Assembly (NCBI GenBank): GCA_965243545.1
Contig: OZ251573.1
Span: 2,604,001-2,668,000, forward strand
Direction: 5' to 3'
Source of the DNA: CATQHW01 sp965243545
GTDB taxonomy: Bacteria > Spirochaetota > Spirochaetia > SZUA-6 > Bin103
DNA length: 64,000 nt
This document shows positions 8,230 through 15,094 of this stretch, piece by piece. The notes below the pieces were generated by a model. That model saw only the letters and a list, made by a program, of their open reading frames with translations, had not been told where the DNA came from and did no database searches. Position numbers and translations under genes: made by a program. Every line of letters starts with the position of its first letter. Positions within the stretch are counted from its first letter, which is position 1.

Positions 8230-9693
8230 CTACCGCGCGTAGGCGGGCGGCTCGTGGGTGTGCGCCTGCGCGGTCGCGTCGTCCAGCCGGCCGCCCCGCA
8301 TGAAGTCGTCCTGGCGGCCCTGATCGACCAGCAGCGCCGTGAGCCGGTCCTCCAGCTCCCGCGCCCGAGGATCGGCGGCGTAGCGGTTGCGGCACTCGCC
8401 CGGGTCCTCCTGCAGGTCGTAATACTCCTTCACTCCCATCCGGTAGTGCCAGATGAACTTCTGCGTGTGATCGACCAGGAAGTGGCAGTACTCCAGGTGC
8501 TCGCCGTGCAGCGGGCCGCGGTCGAGCGCGTCTTTCTCGCCTCGGATCATCGGCATCAGCGATGAGCCGTCGCACCGCTCCGGGACCGGCAGGCCGCACG
8601 CATCGAGTACGGTCGGCATCAGATCGGCCAAGCCGACCGTAGTTTCGGGATAGGTGCGGCCGGCCGGCAGCGGCAGCTCCTTGGGAAAGCTGAGCACGAA
8701 CGGCACGCGGATCGACCCCTGGTATCCCACCGACTTGGCCCACCAGTGGTGGTCGCCCAGCATCTCGCCGTGGTCGGCCACGAACGCGAAGATGGTGTTG
8801 CGCACCAACAGGTTGCGCCACAGGTGGTAGGCCAGGCGGGTGATCTGGGCGTCGATCTGGTCGATCAGCCCGTAGTAGCCGGCGCGCGCGCGGCGCAGGT
8901 CGCGAGCCTTGAGCTGAAAGACTTCGCCCTCCGGGATCGGCCCGCGCGTGCTCGATACGAACGGACGGGGCGGGCGGACGTAGCCGGCGGCGTCGCCCAC
9001 CACCGGCATAGGCAGGTCGGGATCGCGGTAGTAGTGGTCGAAGAACTGCGCCGGCGGGTCCCAGGGAGGGTGCGGCTTGCTGAAGGAGACGTACAGAAAG
9101 AACGGCTGATCGCGGCCGTGCGCGCGGACGTGGTCCTCCATCACCCGGATCGCCTCGGTGGCGGTCCAGGTGGTGACGTGCAGCTCCGGCGGCAGCACCG
9201 CGGCGCGCGCGTGGTAGCTGTTGTTGGTGACGCCGGCGCCGAACAGGCCGAATTCGCCCCACCCCTTTTCGTCGAGCATCGCCAGGTAGTCGTCGCGGAA
9301 GCCGGGGCTGAGGAACCGCCCCTCCTCATGGGTGCGGAGCAGATCGAAGCCGTAGCGGGCGTCCTGCGGATAGACGTGGCGCTTGCCGACGGCGTAGGTG
9401 CGGTAGCCGTTGCGTTGGAAGACCCGGCACAGGGTGTCCGGCTCCGGCCACGGCTCCAGGTCGTCGAAGCCGGTCATGCCGTGGGTGACCGGCCACTGGC
9501 CGCTGAACAGCGTGCGCCGCGCCCCGACGCAGGAGGGGAGCTCGGTCACCGCGCGCGGAAAGTAGTGGCCGGTGGCGGCCATGGCGTCGATGCCCGGCGT
9601 GTGGATCACCGGATCGCCGGCGACGCCGAGCACGTCGCCGCGCCACTGATCCGCCGAGATCAGCACCAGGTTGGGGCTCGCCGGAGCGCTCAT
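8230..9693 (-). CDS. Sulfatase family hydrolase (arylsulfatase/alkaline phosphatase fold)
   Basis: 487 residues. NLVLISADQWRGD (about residues 8-20) gives the first metal-binding Asp, and FVADHGEMLGDHHWW gives the distal metal-binding DHG motif. The catalytic Cys should be C55 in the sequence SCVGARRTLFSGQWPVTHG, which would need conversion to formylglycine. The usual CxPxR signature is here C-V-G-A-R, so the Pro is Gly. PFFLYVSFSKPHPPWDPP is also typical. No signal peptide is present, which suggests cytosolic desulfation of an imported or internal compound. The start overlaps the ABC exporter stop by 4 bp (ATGA). Phosphonate or phosphoester hydrolysis is an alternative within the superfamily. 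Confidence 0.93.
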   Translation of the reverse strand: MSAPASPNLVLISADQWRGDVLGVAGDPVIHTPGIDAMAATGHYFPRAVTELPSCVGARRTLFSGQWPVTHGMTGFDDLEPWPEPDTLCRVFQRNGYRTYAVGKRHVYPQDARYGFDLLRTHEEGRFLSPGFRDDYLAMLDEKGWGEFGLFGAGVTNNSYHARAAVLPPELHVTTWTATEAIRVMEDHVRAHGRDQPFFLYVSFSKPHPPWDPPAQFFDHYYRDPDLPMPVVGDAAGYVRPPRPFVSSTRGPIPEGEVFQLKARDLRRARAGYYGLIDQIDAQITRLAYHLWRNLLVRNTIFAFVADHGEMLGDHHWWAKSVGYQGSIRVPFVLSFPKELPLPAGRTYPETTVGLADLMPTVLDACGLPVPERCDGSSLMPMIRGEKDALDRGPLHGEHLEYCHFLVDHTQKFIWHYRMGVKEYYDLQEDPGECRNRYAADPRARELEDRLTALLVDQGRQDDFMRGGRLDDATAQAHTHEPPAYAR

Positions 9694-11537
9694 GCGGCCG
9701 GCGTCTCCGCCGGGCGGGCGGGCGGCGGGTCGGTGTACCGGCCGGCCTGCAGCCGGAACATCTCCGCGTAGCGGCCGTTCCGCTCCATCAGGCCGGCGTG
9801 ATCGCCATCCTCGACGATCTCCCCTTCATGGAGCACCAGGATACGGTCGGCGCTGCGGACTGTCGAGAAACGGTGCGAGATGATGACGGTGGTGCGGCCG
9901 CGGCTGCCGGCCAGTATCCGGTCGAACAGCTCATGCTCGGCGCGCGCGTCGAGCGCCGCGGTCGGCTCGTCCAGGATCAGCACCTCGCCGGCGCGAAAGA
10001 AGGCGCGCGCCAGCGCCAGCTTCTGCCACTCGCCGCCCGACAGGTCGACGCCGTCGGCCAGCGTGCGGCCAAGCATGGTGTCGATTCCGTTCGGCAGCCG
10101 CTCGACCATCTCCTGCGCGGCGGCGCTGCGGACCGCCTCCATGACCGCCTCCGCATCGTCCATTCGATCCACGTCGCCGAACCCGACGTTCTCGCGGGCG
10201 GTGAAGTGAAACTGCACGTGATCCTGGAACGCCGCGGCGAACAACCTGCGCAGCTGGCCGACGTCGTAGTCGCGGTAGTCGACCCCGTCGAGCGCGATGC
10301 TGCCGGAGGTGGGGTCGTAGAGGCGGGTGAGCAGCTTGACCAGCGTCGTCTTGCCGGCGCCGTTTTCGCCCACGATCGCCACCCGTTCACCGGCGCGCAG
10401 ACTGAGATCGAGCTTGCGCAGCACCGGCCGTTCGGTCCCGGGATATTGGAAGGAGACGCCGGTCAGGTCGATGCCGCGGGTCACGGCGCGCGGCGCCGCT
10501 ATCCGCCGCTCCGCAGCGCCGAGCGAACCGGCGAAGTCGCCGGGGTCCAGGTCGATAAAGTCGAAATAGCTCTGCGCGAACAGCCGGCTCTGGATCAACA
10601 TGCCCGCGCCCCGCGCGGCGTCCTGCAGCTGCGCGCGCGCCCGTTCGGCGGACTGGAACACCAGCACCAGCGTGCCGAGCGCCAGCGCGCCGCTCACCGC
10701 GTCGACCGCGGCCCAGGTCCAGATCGCCGCGGTGCCGGCCACCGACAGCACTCCCAACACGCTCACGCCGCGTATCTCGACGCCGGCGATGCGCCGTTCC
10801 TGCCGGTACATGTCGGTCTGCGCCTTGCGGAACCGGTCGAGCAGCGAGGATCGCAGCCCGAACAGGCGGGTCTCCTTGGCCGGCGCGCGTTCGGTGAGGA
10901 GCGACGCGACATAGGCGCACAGCCGGCGCACCGGCGCCTGCGCGTTCCACATCACGTACATGCGCCCGCTGATGCGGCCGTGGAACAGCAGCTCCGGCAG
11001 CACGCTGGCGCCCAGGATGACCACCGCCCACGGGGTGAAGGTCGCCAGCAGCCCGAGCACCGACGCCAGCGTGACCCAGGTGCGCACCGAATAGAGCAGC
11101 GCGACCGGCAGGTCGCCGGCGCGCCGGAAGTCCCGATTGGCGATCGACAGCTTGTCGTAGAAGCGCTGATCCTCGTACAGGGCCAGGTCGAGCGCCGACG
11201 CCTTGCGGAGGAGATGGCCCTGCACGTGCAGCTCCAACTTCGCGACGAACAGGCGGGAGAGCGAGTCGCCGACCGGCCCCATCATGCCGCCCAGCAGCCA
11301 GAGCGCGGCCATGCCGGCCAGCGGAACGGCGAGCGTCCGCAACGCCTCCCCGGCCGGGACGGCGCCGGCCACGCCGGAAACCAGATCGACGGTCGCGGCC
11401 AGCAGCAGAATCTGCAGCGGCACGATCGCCGCCGCCACCAGTGACGACAACGTGCTGGCAAGGAACAGCGTCTTGCCCGCGCCCAGGCACAGGGCGATCC
11501 CGCGCGCGACGAACCGCAGGAACGCCGGCGCCTTCAT
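9690..11537 (-). CDS. ABC transporter, fused permease and ATP-binding protein (ABCB/MsbA type)
   Basis: 615-residue half-transporter. The N-terminal 330 residues contain about six hydrophobic helices. The C-terminal nucleotide-binding domain has Walker A GENGAGKTT (about 389-397), a signature LSGGEWQKLALARAF (about 497-511, Glu in place of the usual Gln of LSGGQ), Walker B VLILDEPTAALDA and an H-loop in VIISHRFSTV. Exporters of this type work as homodimers and move lipids, peptides or small molecules. It lies between the sulfatase (4-bp overlap) and the dioxygenase (25-bp gap) in the operon. An import role is unlikely because no dedicated binding protein accompanies it. Confidence 0.93.
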   Translation of the reverse strand: MKAPAFLRFVARGIALCLGAGKTLFLASTLSSLVAAAIVPLQILLLAATVDLVSGVAGAVPAGEALRTLAVPLAGMAALWLLGGMMGPVGDSLSRLFVAKLELHVQGHLLRKASALDLALYEDQRFYDKLSIANRDFRRAGDLPVALLYSVRTWVTLASVLGLLATFTPWAVVILGASVLPELLFHGRISGRMYVMWNAQAPVRRLCAYVASLLTERAPAKETRLFGLRSSLLDRFRKAQTDMYRQERRIAGVEIRGVSVLGVLSVAGTAAIWTWAAVDAVSGALALGTLVLVFQSAERARAQLQDAARGAGMLIQSRLFAQSYFDFIDLDPGDFAGSLGAAERRIAAPRAVTRGIDLTGVSFQYPGTERPVLRKLDLSLRAGERVAIVGENGAGKTTLVKLLTRLYDPTSGSIALDGVDYRDYDVGQLRRLFAAAFQDHVQFHFTARENVGFGDVDRMDDAEAVMEAVRSAAAQEMVERLPNGIDTMLGRTLADGVDLSGGEWQKLALARAFFRAGEVLILDEPTAALDARAEHELFDRILAGSRGRTTVIISHRFSTVRSADRILVLHEGEIVEDGDHAGLMERNGRYAEMFRLQAGRYTDPPPARPAETPAA

Positions 11538-11562
11538 CGCCCGGGCCGGCGGTCCGTCCGGG

Positions 11563-12492
11563 TCAGCACGAGGCCGGGGGATCGGGATGCCACGCGATCA
11601 CCTCCTGGCCCAGGCGGAGGTGGTCGAACAGCGGCTGCACGGCGTCCGGCAGCGCGCGAAACGCCGCGTCGTCGAGCGGTTGGAGCTCGGCCGGCCGGTA
11701 GCCCAGGCCCTCGGCGCGCGCCTCGTAGTCGGCCAGCCCCGGAATCATGCTGGTGAGGTCCAGCCACCACGGGACGTACTGGACGTCGAGCCAGAGTCGG
11801 TGCTCCCCGGCGCCGGGTTCGGCGGACAGGTGGCGGTGCCACAGGCGGCTGTCGAACGCCAGCACGCTGCCGGCGGGCACGGCCGGCAACATCTGCGAGG
11901 CGATGCGCGCGTCGGCGGCGTAGCCGGGCGCCACCGCGGGGTTGTCGTGCGTGCGGTGGCTGCCGGAGACGATCAGGGTGGCGCCCGGCTCGTCCGGGGC
12001 GCCGGTGAGCGTCCAGAGGGTGGTGACCGCCATGGCCAGGTCGCCGTACGGGACCGCCGCGCGGCGGCCGTCGCCGGCGCCCTGAGCGCTGGCGAACGGC
12101 CAATCGGCGTGCCAGCCGGTGCCGGCCGGGTGCGGGTGCGGGCCGGCGGCGCTACGGCCAGGCGCGTCTGGGGCCGGTCCGGTCACACCGCGGCCGGACC
12201 GGCAGGCGTCGGTGCGGGCGATGCGCCACGCGGGACCGAACACCCCTTCGGCGATGGCGGCCAGCCGTTCGTCGACCAGGTACGGAGCGAACGAGCGGTC
12301 GCGAGCGATCACGCCGTTCAGCTCGTCGCGGCCGTCCAGGGCGGCCGCGACGCCGGCGCGGACGGCCGGCAGATCGTCCGGCGGGATGACGTTGTCGATC
12401 ACGCACCAGCCTTCGGTCCGCACCCGGCGGAGCGCCTCCGCGGGGCTTACGGCGCGGGCTGGTTCGGCATTCATGCCGCGTTCGGCATTCAT
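11563..12492 (-). CDS. Phytanoyl-CoA dioxygenase family protein (Fe(II)/2-oxoglutarate)
   Basis: 309 residues. The 2-His-1-carboxylate iron site is visible: WHADW (about residues 128-130, HxD) and the distal His in SRLWHRHLS (about 219). It is a paralogue of the protein encoded just upstream: both share AEALRRV/DEAIRRV, EGWCVID/EGWCVLD, VIPP near the N terminus and the PWW motif plus xPGLxxYE near the C terminus. Start at 12492 is chosen because its ATG overlaps the upstream stop (ATGA, 4 bp). A second ATG lies 18 bp later within an imperfect repeat of MNAE. Such enzymes hydroxylate or otherwise oxidise small substrates; the substrate is unknown. Confidence 0.92.
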   Translation of the reverse strand: MNAERGMNAEPARAVSPAEALRRVRTEGWCVIDNVIPPDDLPAVRAGVAAALDGRDELNGVIARDRSFAPYLVDERLAAIAEGVFGPAWRIARTDACRSGRGVTGPAPDAPGRSAAGPHPHPAGTGWHADWPFASAQGAGDGRRAAVPYGDLAMAVTTLWTLTGAPDEPGATLIVSGSHRTHDNPAVAPGYAADARIASQMLPAVPAGSVLAFDSRLWHRHLSAEPGAGEHRLWLDVQYVPWWLDLTSMIPGLADYEARAEGLGYRPAELQPLDDAAFRALPDAVQPLFDHLRLGQEVIAWHPDPPASC

Positions 12493-13310
12493 GCCACGCG
12501 CACCTTCTGGCCGATGACGACGTGGCGGAGCAGCGGCTTCACAGCGTCGGGCAGCGCGGTGTATTGCTCCGGCGTGATCGGCATCACGTCGTCACCGCGC
12601 GTGCCGCGTTCGCCCATGGTCCGCTCGTACTGGCTGAGGCCGGGGGTGAGGACGTGGATGTTGAACCACCACGGCGCGTAGCGGACCGCCATGCCGACGC
12701 GGGTGCGGTCGCTGACGTTGTCGCCGTTGGTGTGCCACACGCGGCTGTCGATCATCAGCACGTCGCCGGGGTCCAGGTGCGGTTGGAGCTCCGACGGGGC
12801 CGGCGCGTGCTCGCCGTAGCCGTTGTCGCCCGACGGGTTGTTGCCGAAGCGGTGGCTGCCGGGAACGATGGCGGTGCCGCCGGTGGCGGCGCTGAACTCG
12901 GTGAGCGCCCAGAGGGTGGTTACGTGCATCGGCGCGTCGGCCGGGTACGGGTGCAGCACCTTCTGATCCTGCCGCAGGCTGAACGGCCAATCGCCGTGCC
13001 AATTGGCGCGGCCGTAGCCGGGCGCGGTGACGATGCCGTGCGTCATGGAGATGCGCACCGGCGCGCCGAGCCGGGCGTGCGCCACGCCGAGCAGCCGCTC
13101 CTCGGCGACGTAGGGGGCGAACGCCTGCGTCTTGGCGATCAGCCCGCCGATGCCGATGCGCGGCTTGCCGGCGTCCGGCTCGCGCCGGGACACGTCGAGC
13201 ACCGCTTCGCGCACGCCGCCCACCTCCGCCGGCGGGATGACCGAGTCCAGGACGCACCACCCCTCGACCGTCACCCGTCGAATCGCCTCGTCGACGCTCA
13301 CGTTCGGCAT
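12489..13310 (-). CDS. Phytanoyl-CoA dioxygenase family protein, first gene of the operon
   Basis: 273 residues from the ATG at 13310, which has a good Shine-Dalgarno (GGGGAGGGGAGCGT before ATG). The open frame extends 85 codons further upstream, but that extension lacks any family similarity and is rejected. Iron ligands: NWHGDWPF (about 103-110, HxD) and distal His in SRVWHTNGDN (about 190). A tandem paralogue follows with a 4-bp overlap. This is the promoter-proximal gene of the 13-kb minus-strand operon. The pair of dioxygenases could act in sequence or have diverged substrates; neither can be settled by reading. Confidence 0.92.
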   Translation of the reverse strand: MPNVSVDEAIRRVTVEGWCVLDSVIPPAEVGGVREAVLDVSRREPDAGKPRIGIGGLIAKTQAFAPYVAEERLLGVAHARLGAPVRISMTHGIVTAPGYGRANWHGDWPFSLRQDQKVLHPYPADAPMHVTTLWALTEFSAATGGTAIVPGSHRFGNNPSGDNGYGEHAPAPSELQPHLDPGDVLMIDSRVWHTNGDNVSDRTRVGMAVRYAPWWFNIHVLTPGLSQYERTMGERGTRGDDVMPITPEQYTALPDAVKPLLRHVVIGQKVRVA

Positions 13311-13328
13311 ACGCTCCCCTCCCCGTTC

Positions 13329-13351
13329 CGCCCGCCGTTCTCCGGCGGGCG
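13329..13351 (-). promoter_or_regulatory. 5'-terminal mRNA hairpin of the dioxygenase operon
   Basis: A perfect 9-bp stem (CGCCCGCCG / CGGCGGGCG) with a 5-nt loop. It lies directly downstream of the extended -10 at 13356-13364 (minus strand), so that the predicted +1 (about 13349) falls at the foot of the stem. The hairpin is followed by an unpaired purine-rich Shine-Dalgarno and the start at 13310. A 5' stem in this position usually protects mRNA from 5'-end-dependent decay. Confidence 0.5.
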
Positions 13352-13355
13352 CCGC

Positions 13356-13364
13356 ATCGTAGCA
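13356..13364 (-). promoter_or_regulatory. Extended -10 promoter for the dioxygenase-hydantoinase operon
   Basis: On the minus strand TGCTACGAT reads as an extended -10 element (TGnTAnnAT). No convincing -35 hexamer is visible 16-18 bp upstream, which is normal for extended -10 promoters. The predicted transcription start is about 13349, giving a 39-nt leader that contains the hairpin at 13329-13351. Confidence 0.5.
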
Positions 13365-13488
13365 CGGCCGGCCGCGTTCGGCGCTCCTCCGTTTGACGGC
13401 TTCCGGTCTACGCCGCACGATGCCGCACTCGGAAGCGCCGGGGTGGCCGGCCGGCGCTCGGACGAAACTCGGCCAAAAGGAAGGGCAC

Positions 13489-13606
13489 ATGTCCGACAAC
13501 CAAGTCAGCGACCGCAGCCACGTCGTGCTGATCCTGCTGACGCTTTTCTTGGGAGGCCTTGGCATCCATCGCTTCTACGCCATCGGCGCGGGCCTCCTGA
13601 TTGTGA
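13489..13606 (+). pseudogene. TM2-domain protein gene, 3'-truncated remnant
   Basis: The ATG at 13489 has a strong ribosome site (AAGGAAGG, 5-6 nt before it). It encodes MSDNQVSDRSHVVLILL, then TLFLGGLGIHRFY, which is the core of the TM2 domain (first helix plus the GxHRFY turn). After about IGAGLLIV (codon 39) similarity stops abruptly. The second TM2 helix, normally another 30 or so residues, is absent. The frame then runs on through the antisense strand of the neighbouring ATPase gene, whose stop is at 13621. I read this as a TM2 gene cut by the arrival of the ATPase gene; its 3' part is nowhere in the window. It marks the left edge of the accessory island. Confidence 0.7.
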
Positions 13607-13620
13607 TGCGCACCAGACGT

Positions 13621-14850
13621 CTACCGGTTTGCGCGGGCGGCGCGCCGGATGGCGGTGATTTCTTCATAGTCCTCAATGAACACGCCGTCGGGCCAATCAT
13701 CCAATTCACCGTGGTCGTCAATCCGTATCTTTCGGATGGCGGAGCCGCTGTGCGGCTCTGTGTGGACCCAGTAGATGAGGACGTTATCAGCCGGCAGCCG
13801 GCGTTCCGCCACCCAGCGCCTGGCGCGGAGCAGTACCATCGCGGAATGGGTTTCGACCACCAACGGCCGCGTCGGTCCGGCAAGGTTGTCGAGCAACAAT
13901 TCGGCAAGGTCGGCGTGGGCGGCAGGATGCAGTTCGGCCTCCGGATGTTCGATGACGTCGACGCCTGGCCCGGCCGCCCGGGCGGTCAGCGCCATGACCG
14001 CGACCGGGAGAACGTGCGACAGGCCGCGTCCGGATTGCGTCAGCCGTACGCTCCCACTGGCAGGCGCTTCGGCCCACAGCTCAGAGGACCTCCCCTGAGA
14101 CACCACGTCGATGGCCGCGCCAAAGGCGTCTCGAAACCACTTCCGTATGGACTCTCTCAATTCGTCGTTCGCTGCCAGCGCCAAAGGGGTTTTCAGTCCA
14201 CGCGGTCCAAGGTCGGGCGGGGCGTTCTCCGGTGTGGCGAAAGGCGACGGTTCGAGGCTGCGGGGACACTGCAAATGACGAACGCGGTGCGCCCACGCCC
14301 GGATCGCGTCGACTCGCGACTGCGCCCAACCAGCAAGGTCGTCAGATTGCCTCGGTATCAAGCCGTGCCAGTGGACCGGTTGGCGGCGCGGCTCGGTTCC
14401 CGAAACCGAGATGTCATAGTCGGATGAGGGGTCGAAACCACGTCTATGCAACACGATCTCGTTACCGTCGTCGGCGAGGCGCCAGTCGGAAATCTGGCGC
14501 TCCGCCGGTCGGTCCGGCGCTACGACGTTCTGAACGGAAGCGGACAGGGACAGCTCGCCTGCGTCATCCACAAGGGTGGCGGACAGCCGCAGCTGACCGT
14601 GCACGGAGCGTCCGGTCACCAAGTCGGCGAATGTCTCGCCGTGCCGGATTCCACCGGACTCGAGCGGGAGCGGCTCCGACGTGCCGCCGCCCGTCGGCGC
14701 CAAGCCGCCCGCCAACAGCCGGATGGCCTGGGCGAGCGCTGTCTTGCCCGAGTTGTTGCCGCCTACCAGAATGGTCAACGGGGCAAATTCCACTTCCACC
14801 GGTTGAGCGTAACCCTTGTACCGCTCAGCGCTGAGCCTTCGGAGTTTCAC
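13621..14850 (-). CDS. AAA family ATPase, ABC-like (DUF3696/AAA_15 type)
   Basis: 409 residues, cytosolic. Walker A is GGNNSGKTAL (residues 30-39); Walker B is VDVIEHPEAELHP (about residue 303; His replaces the usual acidic residue before Pro-Glu); the H-loop is VVETHSAMVLLRARR. The C-terminal segment with DDWPDGVFIEDYEE matches the DUF3696 tail of predicted ATPases. These proteins belong to the OLD/RecF-like group, often found alone or with a nuclease in anti-phage loci. Here no partner gene lies on its strand. The GTG start at 14850 lies exactly 6 nt from a TATAGT -10, so translation is probably leaderless. Its 3' end abuts the broken TM2 gene. Confidence 0.85.
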   Translation of the reverse strand: MKLRRLSAERYKGYAQPVEVEFAPLTILVGGNNSGKTALAQAIRLLAGGLAPTGGGTSEPLPLESGGIRHGETFADLVTGRSVHGQLRLSATLVDDAGELSLSASVQNVVAPDRPAERQISDWRLADDGNEIVLHRRGFDPSSDYDISVSGTEPRRQPVHWHGLIPRQSDDLAGWAQSRVDAIRAWAHRVRHLQCPRSLEPSPFATPENAPPDLGPRGLKTPLALAANDELRESIRKWFRDAFGAAIDVVSQGRSSELWAEAPASGSVRLTQSGRGLSHVLPVAVMALTARAAGPGVDVIEHPEAELHPAAHADLAELLLDNLAGPTRPLVVETHSAMVLLRARRWVAERRLPADNVLIYWVHTEPHSGSAIRKIRIDDHGELDDWPDGVFIEDYEEITAIRRAARANR

Positions 14851-14856
14851 GGGGAG

Positions 14857-14865
14857 ACTATAGCA
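14857..14865 (-). promoter_or_regulatory. Extended -10 promoter, leaderless start for the DUF3696-like ATPase
   Basis: Minus strand TGCTATAGT is a near-consensus extended -10. The hexamer ends 6 nt before the GTG at 14850, so the expected +1 is the G of the start codon itself. No Shine-Dalgarno is seen. Confidence 0.6.
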
Positions 14866-15017
14866 GCATTCCGGCGTCGCGTGGGACGCCGACCAGCGGG
14901 CGGTCCGGCGCGCACCGGCGCAGAGCCCGCCGAGTAGCGTTGCTGGGCCGCGGGTTGCCTCATTTCATCGTTTCCTTCGGCGCCGAAGTTTCGTTGGCGC
15001 CGCCCGCCCACGCTCGC

Positions 15018-15046
15018 CGGCCCGCCGCCGGCGCGGCGGCGGGCCG
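15018..15046. terminator. 12-bp inverted repeat between divergent ATPase genes
   Basis: A perfect 12-bp stem (CGGCCCGCCGCC / GGCGGCGGGCCG) with a 5-nt loop lies in the gap between the divergent genes starting at 14850 and 15095. It has no T-run on either side, and it sits upstream of both promoters. It may be a protein-binding operator or a transcription barrier from read-through. Confidence 0.35.
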
Positions 15047-15079
15047 ACCTTTGGACCATTCACCGGCCGGGCGCAGGTC

Positions 15080-15088
15080 TGATAGAAT
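15080..15088 (+). promoter_or_regulatory. Extended -10 promoter, leaderless start for the ATPase/PD-(D/E)XK gene
   Basis: TGATAGAAT fits the extended -10 consensus. The hexamer TAGAAT ends at 15088, exactly 6 nt before the GTG at 15095, so the transcript should begin at the start codon. Confidence 0.6.
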
Positions 15089-15094
15089 GCTCAC

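Noticed and set aside
13311..13565. 85-codon upstream extension of the first dioxygenase
   Set aside because: The ATG at 13310 has a strong ribosome site and the promoter and hairpin lie inside the extension.
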